A stretch of 64,000 bases of DNA from Exiguobacterium sp. s146 (GTDB taxonomy: Bacteria; Bacillota; Bacilli; Exiguobacteriales; Exiguobacteriaceae): positions 186,001 to 250,000 of the forward strand of contig NZ_JACSMA010000003.1 in NCBI RefSeq assembly GCF_018618415.1, read 5' to 3'. Positions 9,210-16,077 of this stretch are shown in pieces; position 1 is the first letter of the stretch, and every line of letters begins with the position of its first letter. A model generated the notes under the pieces. The model was not told the DNA's origin and made no database searches. It worked only from the letters and a program-made list of their open reading frames with translations. A program made the position numbers and the translations under genes.

Positions 9210-10082
9210 CTGAAACCACACGTCTCGAACGACCCGGTCGTTCAACAGTTTTACGATCAAGTCCGGACGCACTTGTATGACCTGCTCCATGACGAGGCAA
9301 AAGCCAATCAATTGCTCGACAGTTTAGCAGGCTATATTCGGCAAGCAGAAAAGAACGGACAGTCGCTCGACGGACTGACCAAACAAGACCCGAAAAACTA
9401 TGCCGTGTTCTTAATCGAACAACCGACGACGAATGAAGAGTATCGCCGCCGCTACCATACGATGATCGAGGCGACGGACGAGTTGAAGCCGCATGAAAAA
9501 GTACAGGCCAATCGCGAGTTCGATTGGGCCATCGATCGGCTCAACGACGTCCAGGTCAAGCTTCAAGATGTCGAGATGCGAGACGTCTCCTTTTTGGCCT
9601 ATACAAAAATCGAGGCAATCAAATCATCCCGTCGCGTCTGGAATCAATTCGGTTGGCTGCTCGGTATGATTTTAGCGTTCGCCTATGCGAATCTGTTGCT
9701 CGTCATGGATGACGTGTTCAGTTTGCGCTTGTTCACAGCTCCGGCCATATCTTATCCGCTTGACTATTTCGGGTTCGTGCTCCCCGTGTTGCTGACGGGA
9801 GCCGTGTTCGGACTTTTGACGCGTTTTCGTCATCACTTTCAGACGTTAGGACGGCGGATTCTATTTGCTTTGCTCATCATTGCCGTATACGTCGGGTTCG
9901 TTTTATTGACCCAACCTATCCTGTTCTCGCTCGGATGGTCGTTCTTGATTCAATTGACGCCTGTGTATGCACTCATTCTGCTAGCAATCAGTGGATTCAT
10001 GGCCATGTGGACGCTCGTCGAGTTCGTTTGGAAGAACACGCGATGCCATCTTGGAAACGAAACATTGATGATTTATTATTGA
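9210..10082 (+). CDS. Hypothetical membrane protein with cytosolic N-terminal helical domain
   Basis: 290-aa protein of unrecognised family if started at CTG 9210, 269 aa if started at TTG 9273. The frame is open back to the mgsA stop and has no upstream ATG; AGAGAGGA (9196-9203) is about 7 nt from the CTG, which favours a rare CTG start. The first ~140 residues are charged and helical; the rest has hydrophobic segments near FGWLLGMILAFAYANLLLVM, YFGFVLPVLLTGAVFGLL, RILFALLIIAVYVGFVLL and VYALILLAISGFMAMWTLV. Likely in one transcript with mgsA. The function is unknown. Confidence 0.6.
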   Translation: MKPHVSNDPVVQQFYDQVRTHLYDLLHDEAKANQLLDSLAGYIRQAEKNGQSLDGLTKQDPKNYAVFLIEQPTTNEEYRRRYHTMIEATDELKPHEKVQANREFDWAIDRLNDVQVKLQDVEMRDVSFLAYTKIEAIKSSRRVWNQFGWLLGMILAFAYANLLLVMDDVFSLRLFTAPAISYPLDYFGFVLPVLLTGAVFGLLTRFRHHFQTLGRRILFALLIIAVYVGFVLLTQPILFSLGWSFLIQLTPVYALILLAISGFMAMWTLVEFVWKNTRCHLGNETLMIYY

Positions 10083-10084
10083 TG

Positions 10085-10116
10085 ACGCCATTCTCATATT
10101 GAGAGGGCGTTTTTTG
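10085..10116 (+). terminator. Terminator after the mgsA operon
   Basis: Stem ACGCC..TCTCA / TGAGA..GGCGT with a small bulge, followed directly by six T residues. Confidence 0.8.
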
Positions 10117-10141
10117 TTTGAACCCTTGCTAGAACGGAAAT
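10116..10141 (+). promoter_or_regulatory. SigB-like promoter for the yflT-type pair
   Basis: GTTTGA, 14 nt, GGAAAT. The -35 element matches five of six and the -10 four of six SigB consensus bases with ideal spacing. The predicted start is about 48 nt before ATG 10196, and YflT/GSP17M is a known SigB regulon member in Bacillus subtilis. Confidence 0.5.
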
Positions 10142-10195
10142 TACTAATAGCGTGACGTCGATTTATAAAATAAACGATTATGAAGGAGGCACAAC

Positions 10196-10711
10196 ATGTC
10201 GGATCGCAAAATTATTGGATTATTCCATAACGAGCAAGAAGTCATGGAGAAGGTGAATGAACTCAAGCAAGCTGGGGAAGCTGAGAAAAACATGCACGTC
10301 GTAGCCAAGCGGGACGGGGAAATTTCTGCCTTGCGCTATCACACCGATGTGAACGCCGAATCGGGGATTCGTGATGTCAACTGGTTGGATCGTGTGAAAG
10401 CGTTCCTTCATGGAAGCGATCGCATTCGCGACGAGTTGCGAAACATGGGGCTTAGCGACGCAGAGGCGGAAGAATATTATTCGTCCATCGACGCCGGAAA
10501 ACTGTTGCTTTACATCGATAAGCATTCGTACGAACGCTACCCGAACATGTATAAAAAGGATAGTGAGCTCGACCATGAAAAAGGGGAAGAAGCGGACGGC
10601 ATAGCCTTCGATGCGAAACCGTTCAATGATCACGACGAAGAACCTCGCGGCACGAAAGAAGATCCAATCGTCCGCGGCCATTCTGGCTTAGAAGACCATC
10701 GTCGATTATAA
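10196..10711 (+). CDS. General stress protein 17M-like (YflT domain), copy 1
   Basis: 171-aa soluble protein of the YflT/GSP17M family, a ~100-residue alpha-beta domain whose biochemical function is unknown. Conserved features include the N-terminal KIIGLFHNEQEVMEKV, HVVAKRDGEIS, WLDRVKAFL and LRNMGLSDAEAEEYYSSIDAGKLLLYID. The tail (about 120-171) is acidic and probably disordered and contains DAKPFND. GAAGGAGG precedes ATG 10196. It is 13 bp upstream of a second, longer copy, so the two are one operon. Confidence 0.82.
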   Translation: MSDRKIIGLFHNEQEVMEKVNELKQAGEAEKNMHVVAKRDGEISALRYHTDVNAESGIRDVNWLDRVKAFLHGSDRIRDELRNMGLSDAEAEEYYSSIDAGKLLLYIDKHSYERYPNMYKKDSELDHEKGEEADGIAFDAKPFNDHDEEPRGTKEDPIVRGHSGLEDHRRL

Positions 10712-10724
10712 GGAGGAAAACGAG

Positions 10725-11336
10725 ATGAGTGAGAAACGATTCATCAGCATGTATGACACGCAAGACGCCGCCCTCGGCAAAGTCGAAGAGTTGCGGGCGA
10801 AAGGCTACAAAGACTCGGACATCTATGTCGTGGCCAAACACGAAGACAACATCTCGATTTTACGTCGTCAAACGGACGTTCATACTGAAGCGTCGCACCA
10901 TACAGGATTTTTCGATAAAGTCCGGGCGTTCTTAAGTGGACATGAGGATGTTCACGCCGGACTCCGAAACATGGGCTTGAGCGAAGACGAGGTCAACCGT
11001 CACTATAGCGACGTCGAGGCCGGAAAAATCTTGATTTATGTGGACGAAGATTTCGAACGTCGCCACAATGAAGGACTGACGGTCGATTCGAAGCCGTATA
11101 ACGACACAAGACACGATACGAGCCATCAAGGTCACCATACGGCTGACGGCTTAGAAATCGATTCCAAACCGTACAATGAATCGGTCGGCGATAACCCGAA
11201 CCGGGCCGTCGACCCTGAACAGGATCGCTTGGATAAAGAATCTCATATAAACGACCGCGAGAACAAATTGCGCGGACTCGATGATCGGGCACTCCGTAAC
11301 GACTACGAAGACCCAGACAATATCCGTCGTTTCTAA
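10725..11336 (+). CDS. General stress protein 17M-like (YflT domain), copy 2
   Basis: 203-aa paralogue of the preceding gene: the same order of motifs occurs (FISMYDTQDAALGKVEEL, YVVAKHEDNIS, FFDKVRAFLSG, LRNMGLSEDEVNRHYSDVEAGKILIYVDE split here as LRNMGLSEDEVNRHY and SDVEAGKILIYVDE). The C-terminal ~85 residues are hydrophilic and carry two DSKPYN(D/E) repeats about 45 residues apart, a motif shared with DAKPFND in copy 1. AAGGAGGA precedes ATG 10725. Expected to be induced with copy 1 under general stress. Confidence 0.8.
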   Translation: MSEKRFISMYDTQDAALGKVEELRAKGYKDSDIYVVAKHEDNISILRRQTDVHTEASHHTGFFDKVRAFLSGHEDVHAGLRNMGLSEDEVNRHYSDVEAGKILIYVDEDFERRHNEGLTVDSKPYNDTRHDTSHQGHHTADGLEIDSKPYNESVGDNPNRAVDPEQDRLDKESHINDRENKLRGLDDRALRNDYEDPDNIRRF

Positions 11337-11341
11337 TACGT

Positions 11342-11371
11342 AAAAAAACCTGACCGCGGTCAGGTTTTTTT
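11342..11371. terminator. Bidirectional terminator after the yflT-type pair
   Basis: AAAAACCTGACC-GC-GGTCAGGTTTTT, a symmetric hairpin with A and T tracts on both sides, shared with the convergent dehydrogenase gene. Confidence 0.85.
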
Positions 11372-11372
11372 G

Positions 11373-12335
11373 TTACGTCAATCGATTTTTCGGTTCGTCC
11401 CCTTTGAGCACGTGCATGATGGCTTCCCGATTGAGCGCCATCATGGCGAGCCGCGTCTTGATCGAGGCGCTGCCGATGTGCGGAAGCGTCGTCACGTTCG
11501 GGAGCGTCAAGAGGGGATGGTCCATCGCCACCGGTTCTTTGGCGAACACATCGAGACCGGCCGCCCAAATCCGCTGTTCGTTTAACGCCTCGTATAACGC
11601 CGCCTCATCGACGATTTCGCCGCGGGCGACGTTGATGAAGATGGCCGTCGATTTCATTTTAGCGAACTGTTCTGCCCCCAGCATCCCACGCGTTTCCTCC
11701 GTGAGGGGCGCGAGGACGACGACGAAATCGGATTGTTCGAGCAGTTCATCGAGTTCCGCATAGACGAACCCATACATCGATTCCGATTCATGACGTCGCG
11801 TTCGATTATGATACAACACGTCCATATCGAAGCCGCGGGCGCGTCGTGCGACCGCCTCGCCGATACGACCCATTCCGATAATCCCGAGCTTGGCCCGATA
11901 CAAGTCCATGCCGACATAGCCCATCGGCGTCCACGACTTCCACTCCCCGGCCCGCAAATCACGTTCGGCTTCCCCAAGCCGGCGTGCCGTCATCATCATC
12001 AGTCCGAAAGCGAGGTCGGCCGTCGTCTCGGTCAACACGTCCGGCGTGTTCGTCACGATGACCCCTCGGTCTTTGGCCGCCTCGATATCGATATTGTTAT
12101 AGCCGACCGCCAAGTTCGAGATGACCTCAAGATTTGGAGCCTGTTCCATCAACTCACGGTCAATCGAATCACTGAGCATCGTCCAAAGCGCATGCGCCGA
12201 TGCCGCTTCTTCCATCAATACGTCGCGCGGGACACTCTGCGCTTCTTCCTCCCACATCCGGACCTCGTATTTGTCTCGTAGCGGCGCCACCGCCTCGTCC
12301 GGTAATCGTCTCGTAATGTAGATGCGTTTCTTCAT
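11373..12335 (-). CDS. D-2-hydroxyacid dehydrogenase (glycerate/glyoxylate reductase type)
   Basis: 320-aa NAD(P)-dependent dehydrogenase of the D-isomer family, most like GyaR/glycerate dehydrogenases that reduce glyoxylate or hydroxypyruvate. Seen: SNLAVGYNNID, TNTPDVLTETTADLAFGLM, the Rossmann motif GIIGMGRIGEAVARRA, and the catalytic Arg (INVARGEIVDE), Glu (AKEPVAMDHPL) and His (PHIGSAS). AAGGGGGAACGG precedes ATG 12335. Single gene between a terminator and the GTPase operon. Substrate cannot be fixed from sequence alone. Confidence 0.88.
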   Translation of the reverse strand: MKKRIYITRRLPDEAVAPLRDKYEVRMWEEEAQSVPRDVLMEEAASAHALWTMLSDSIDRELMEQAPNLEVISNLAVGYNNIDIEAAKDRGVIVTNTPDVLTETTADLAFGLMMMTARRLGEAERDLRAGEWKSWTPMGYVGMDLYRAKLGIIGMGRIGEAVARRARGFDMDVLYHNRTRRHESESMYGFVYAELDELLEQSDFVVVLAPLTEETRGMLGAEQFAKMKSTAIFINVARGEIVDEAALYEALNEQRIWAAGLDVFAKEPVAMDHPLLTLPNVTTLPHIGSASIKTRLAMMALNREAIMHVLKGDEPKNRLT

Positions 12336-12385
12336 ATCCGTTCCCCCTTTTGTCTTGTCTCGACCAGTGTATCAAACCGGATCAA

Positions 12386-13528
12386 TCAAGACTTGTTTTT
12401 CGTCACTGGATTTTGTTCCATGAACTTTTCGAACAACGATCCAAAGTCGCTGTCGAGCAGTTGCTCAATCGTCTTCGATGAATCCATCGCGTTCCGGTAA
12501 GCGACTTCGTTGATGGCGAGCCCGATTGCCCATGTGATGCCTGATGCGACGGTCGCATTGATGACACTCGCCGCCGCGTTCGCTCCCGGGAAGAACTTCA
12601 TGACGTTCAGTAAAATCGTTTTCGAGAGCGCCCGGCCGATTTGCGGGATGATGGTGCTGCCGATTAGCGTCTTCAGCATATCGTCGTTCGCTTTCACGCC
12701 CCAGTAGCGGAACAAGTGAACGCTCATCGTCACTTGAATCGGTGTGAGCGCAATCGCATCGGCAAACGGCAGCGGTACGGCGGCTGCCGTTCCCGCACTG
12801 GCGACATACCCTGAGATGATTCGATTCGCCTTCTTGCGCTTCAATTTGAGCATCGCCTCGCTCTCGGCATGAATCTCCATGAGCAGCCCTTCTTGGAGCG
12901 AGTGGTCGAGCTGTTCGACCGACCACGTGACGAGACGCTCCCAATCGAGATGGGCCCGCAGTTCCGGGTCATGCAACAGCTCATCGGCGACGCTGACCTG
13001 GAATACGGCCTCTTTCGGGACCACATCCACGAGTTCCTGTCGCAGGGCCGCGAGCTCATCTACGTCGACTTGGTCGATTTGCGTCAACAGGACGGCGACC
13101 GATGTCGCTTCGTTTAGTTGTTTGATGAGCGCCCGGTCGAGCGGAGTGACCCGTTTCATCGAGGCGTTGATGACGTACCAGACGAGATGAATCTGTTCGG
13201 CCGCCCCTTTCGTCTGGGCCCGCTCGACGAACCCGATGACTTCATCGGCATACGCTTGTTGCCGGGCGCTCCCGATTTCATACCCTTCACTGTCATAAAG
13301 CACAATCGCAATCTCATCACTCATGAACTGATGAATCCCCCGCGTCACCGGCTCACCGGCGGCCACTTTCGTCAAGTCGCGACCGAACACGTGGTTGACG
13401 ACGGAACTCTTGCCCGACCCAGTCGCTCCGGCGATTAAAATATTCGGCTTTTTGACTTTACCACGCAAGCGGTCGAGCTCTTCTTTTAAATCGTACGTAT
13501 CAAAGTTGAATGGGGTCTGTTTATCCAT
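12386..13528 (-). CDS. Membrane-associated Era-like GTPase, second gene of GTPase pair
   Basis: 380-aa P-loop GTPase. G1 is GATGSGKSS (about residues 34-42), G3 is DSEG and G4 is TQID. After the G domain (to about 200) come helices and a C-terminal hydrophobic region (YVASAGTAAAVPLPFADA, then a glycine/alanine-rich segment near 290-345) resembling the YcjF/DUF697-type region that associates with membranes. It starts 12 bp after the stop of a second GTPase gene and is surely in its operon. GGAGGA precedes ATG 13528. Function is unknown; related proteins occur in stress or envelope remodelling loci. Confidence 0.75.
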   Translation of the reverse strand: MDKQTPFNFDTYDLKEELDRLRGKVKKPNILIAGATGSGKSSVVNHVFGRDLTKVAAGEPVTRGIHQFMSDEIAIVLYDSEGYEIGSARQQAYADEVIGFVERAQTKGAAEQIHLVWYVINASMKRVTPLDRALIKQLNEATSVAVLLTQIDQVDVDELAALRQELVDVVPKEAVFQVSVADELLHDPELRAHLDWERLVTWSVEQLDHSLQEGLLMEIHAESEAMLKLKRKKANRIISGYVASAGTAAAVPLPFADAIALTPIQVTMSVHLFRYWGVKANDDMLKTLIGSTIIPQIGRALSKTILLNVMKFFPGANAAASVINATVASGITWAIGLAINEVAYRNAMDSSKTIEQLLDSDFGSLFEKFMEQNPVTKNKS

Positions 13529-13540
13529 ATCCGTTCCTCC

Positions 13541-14659
13541 TCATTGATTGAGCGTCCGGCCAAGCCGCCGCATCTCTTCCTCGAATCCGCGGTGCACGTC
13601 CAACTCGATGGTCTGTTTGACCAGCTCATATTGCTGATTGATGGCTTTTTTGATGCCGCGCTCCGCCGTTCGCCGTTTGAACGCCCAGTAAATGAAATGG
13701 ACGCCCGGAATCATGCCAAGCACCATCTTGCGGACGGTCCGGTTGAACGAATAATCAAACCCGAGCTCGACCCGGCGCGTTTTAAAGACGAGATCGGACG
13801 GGGCGCCGACGAGCGGATAACGTTCCATCAATTGAATATAATGACGCACACCTTGGGCCATCGCCGCCTCTGTCGTCTCCGCGGCCGCTTCGAGCGTTCG
13901 TTCCAAGTCTTTTTCGATTTGGCGGGCTTTCCAGCTGATCATCACTTGCGGGGTGATCATGCGAATCGTTTCTGCCGAACGATAGCTCCGGGTACGCCAC
14001 GCCTCCAACTCGGTCAATAAATGACGCGTCAAATTGTGCGGCAATTTTCGTTCGACGTCTTTCCAAAGGTTGGTCCGATTGCGTTGCCACACCGCCTCAT
14101 AGCCGATATGCGGCACGACTTGTCCGCCGAGCATTTTCTTTTCGACACTGTTGACGCGAATCATCGCATCCCGTGAAATCCCGAGTTCGCGCATGAGCAC
14201 GTCCTCCATCGCTTCCGCCTTCTCGACGTTCATCGCACTGTCCGGATTATAGTTCGTCAAAATGATGGTGACGTTGCTTCGCTTCGCGTAGAGCGGCTTC
14301 AAAATCGATTCGAGCTCGTATGCCTCGACGCGCCCCGAGTTGATGGAGAGGAGATAATAGATGGTATGGAACCAGTCGGCGATATCGAGCGCGCCTTCTC
14401 GCTTGTTGACGATGGAGAGGACCGCTTCGTGCCATTCATCGGCCCGATCCGCTTCGAGTCCCCACGTATCGAAGAAGCGGAACAGAATCCCGCGTTCGAG
14501 GTCGTAATACTCGTATTCGTGCAACCCTTCGGCCGTCACCGGGCTACCGGCACGTGACTCGGCGACGTCACGGCCATAAATGTAATTTAAAAAAGCGCTC
14601 TTCCCGACCCCGGTCTTCCCCGCGATCAAGATGTTCGAGACAAGCCCCGTGTTGTCCAT
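13541..14659 (-). CDS. P-loop GTPase, first gene of GTPase pair
   Basis: 372-aa protein whose G domain begins within ten residues of the start: G1 GKTGVGKSAF, G3 DTWG, G4 TNYN (an atypical N[T/Y]KxD box). A long helical region follows (about 210-300) and a C-terminal basic stretch with one short hydrophobic segment (MVLGMIPGVHFIYWAFKRR). It is only partly similar to the downstream GTPase, so the pair looks like old duplication or a two-component NTPase system. GCAGGGGGA precedes ATG 14659. Confidence 0.72.
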   Translation of the reverse strand: MDNTGLVSNILIAGKTGVGKSAFLNYIYGRDVAESRAGSPVTAEGLHEYEYYDLERGILFRFFDTWGLEADRADEWHEAVLSIVNKREGALDIADWFHTIYYLLSINSGRVEAYELESILKPLYAKRSNVTIILTNYNPDSAMNVEKAEAMEDVLMRELGISRDAMIRVNSVEKKMLGGQVVPHIGYEAVWQRNRTNLWKDVERKLPHNLTRHLLTELEAWRTRSYRSAETIRMITPQVMISWKARQIEKDLERTLEAAAETTEAAMAQGVRHYIQLMERYPLVGAPSDLVFKTRRVELGFDYSFNRTVRKMVLGMIPGVHFIYWAFKRRTAERGIKKAINQQYELVKQTIELDVHRGFEEEMRRLGRTLNQ

Positions 14660-14740
14660 ATGGTTCCCCCTGCATTCGTTATATAATAACCATTATACTA
14701 AACGGACACATTTGAAACGTCCGACGGAAGGATGAGACCG

Positions 14741-15127
14741 ATGCTACACCATGTCGAACTGTACGTTTCCGATTTAACGAAGAGCCTGAATGCGTGGGAC
14801 TGGCTTCTCACCGAGCTCGGTTATACCGTCTACCACCAATGGGAAGCCGGGCGCAGTTACCGCTTTGCCGACACGTATCTCGTCTTCGTTCAAACCGAGA
14901 CCGACTATCTCGAACCTCCCTATCACCGTAAACGGACCGGATTGAACCATCTCGCCTTTCATGCCGATTCGCTCGACCAACTCGAACGGCTGCGTCCAGA
15001 ACTTACACGCCACGGCTTCAAGGAGCTCTATGCCGACCGCTTCCCTTACGCGGGTGGTCCAAATTATATCGCTTTGTATTTCGAAGACCCAGACCGGATG
15101 AAAGTCGAACTCGTGGCAACGATGTGA
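14741..15127 (+). CDS. VOC-superfamily protein (glyoxalase/dioxygenase fold), copy 1
   Basis: 128-aa single-domain vicinal oxygen chelate protein. It opens MLHHVELYVSDLTKSLNAWD and ends with YIALYFEDPDRMKVELV, giving the usual His and Glu metal ligands; GLNHLAFHADS in the middle supplies another His. Such proteins include glyoxalase I-like and small-molecule resistance enzymes; the substrate is not readable. GGAAGGATG favours ATG 14741 over the ATG at 14732. A second VOC gene lies at 53394-53774. Confidence 0.8.
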   Translation: MLHHVELYVSDLTKSLNAWDWLLTELGYTVYHQWEAGRSYRFADTYLVFVQTETDYLEPPYHRKRTGLNHLAFHADSLDQLERLRPELTRHGFKELYADRFPYAGGPNYIALYFEDPDRMKVELVATM

Positions 15128-15148
15128 ACGATTACATCGCCACCCCTT

Positions 15149-15178
15149 AAAAGTTTGTGAAAACAATTGCAAACTTTT
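15149..15178 (+). promoter_or_regulatory. Inverted repeat ahead of the FNT gene, possible Rex/Fnr-type operator
   Basis: Arms AAAAGTTTG and CAAACTTTT (perfect, 9 bp) around a 12-nt centre. The overlapping TTGTGAA is a full half-site of the Rex consensus, while the other half (ATTGCAA) is poor. Formate/nitrite channels are often redox-regulated, so an operator is possible. It could also act as a weak terminator for the VOC gene. Confidence 0.3.
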
Positions 15179-15182
15179 GTTA

Positions 15183-15215
15183 GACCTCCTAGACTTAAGT
15201 TGTCTAAAGGAGGTC
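15183..15215 (+). promoter_or_regulatory. Inverted repeat that encloses the FNT ribosome binding site
   Basis: GACCTCCTAGAC (15183-15194) pairs with GTCTA-AA-GGAGGTC (15202-15215): 12 base pairs, a 2-nt bulge and a 7-nt loop. The right arm contains the whole Shine-Dalgarno sequence of the gene starting at 15224. If transcribed it would block ribosome binding. A possible -10 (TAGACT 15190) with -35 (TTGCAA 15167) would start transcription inside the loop and make it a DNA operator instead. Confidence 0.55.
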
Positions 15216-15223
15216 GTGCTCAA

Positions 15224-16024
15224 ATGGAAAAACAAGCTGTCGACTATATGGAAGAAGCCGCCTATAAAAAAGCGACGCTGTTGCGTCATGCGTTCGGTCA
15301 CTACGCACTCCGCTCCATCGTCGCCGGGTTTTTAATCGGGATTGGCGTCGTCTTCGCCTTCTCGGTCGGGAATATGTTCATCGATGTACCGGGGACGATG
15401 CTGTTTGCCGGAATGAGTTTCTCGGTCGCGCTCGTCTTCATCGTCTGGATGGGTGGCGAGCTGTTCACGAGCAACACGATGTATTTGTATACGGGCGCGA
15501 AACGTGGACGTGTCGACTGGCGTGATTTAGCAGCCGTCTGGGGCATCAGCTGGCTCGGTAACCTCGTCGGTGCGCTCATCCTCGTTGCACTCGTCATCGG
15601 GGCCCACAGCATGGGTGAGGTCGATGCGGACCATCTTTTGTCGATCGTCGCTGCGAAAAAGATGGGCGGCGAGGCGTTCGCGATTTTCTTAAAAGGAATT
15701 TTGTGTAATATTCTCGTCTGTATCGCCATCTTCATGCCGCTGAAAACGAAGAACGATGTCGCCAAAATCATGCTGACGATGCTCCCGGTCGTCGTTTTTT
15801 TTGCCGCCGGTTTCGAGCACTCGATTGCCAATATGGGCATCTTCGGGTTCGCTCTCTATTATGTCCCGTCCGAGACGATCAACGTTGGGCTTGCGCTGCA
15901 TAACCTCTTGTATGCCACACTCGGCAATATCGTGGGCGGCGCCTTATTCGTCGCCGGGACGTACGTCCATTTGAACGCCAAGCCAGCCGAAACGAAAGTC
16001 GAATCAATCCGTCAGAACGCATGA
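15224..16024 (+). CDS. Formate/nitrite transporter family channel
   Basis: 266-aa FNT-family channel (FocA/NirC relatives) moving formate, nitrite or similar small anions across the membrane. Six helices are expected; FNT landmarks include GIGVVFAFSVG, WMGGELFTSNTMYL, WLGNLVGA, KGILCNILVCIAIF and a final LGNIVGGALFVAG. The frame extends back to 15167, but AAAGGAGGT is 10 nt before ATG 15224. The upstream region carries two inverted repeats (see separate entries). It is followed by a hairpin terminator. Which anion is carried is not determined. Confidence 0.88.
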   Translation: MEKQAVDYMEEAAYKKATLLRHAFGHYALRSIVAGFLIGIGVVFAFSVGNMFIDVPGTMLFAGMSFSVALVFIVWMGGELFTSNTMYLYTGAKRGRVDWRDLAAVWGISWLGNLVGALILVALVIGAHSMGEVDADHLLSIVAAKKMGGEAFAIFLKGILCNILVCIAIFMPLKTKNDVAKIMLTMLPVVVFFAAGFEHSIANMGIFGFALYYVPSETINVGLALHNLLYATLGNIVGGALFVAGTYVHLNAKPAETKVESIRQNA

Positions 16025-16030
16025 AAAAGA

Positions 16031-16057
16031 CAGGGGCCCCGATGCGCAGGGCCCCTG
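16031..16057. terminator. Terminator between the FNT gene and the amino-acid symporter gene
   Basis: GC-rich stem CAGGGGCCC / GGGCCCCTG, with A-rich flank on the left and TTGTT on the right; serves two convergent genes. Confidence 0.75.
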
Positions 16058-16077
16058 TTGTTGCGTATTGAATGAGA

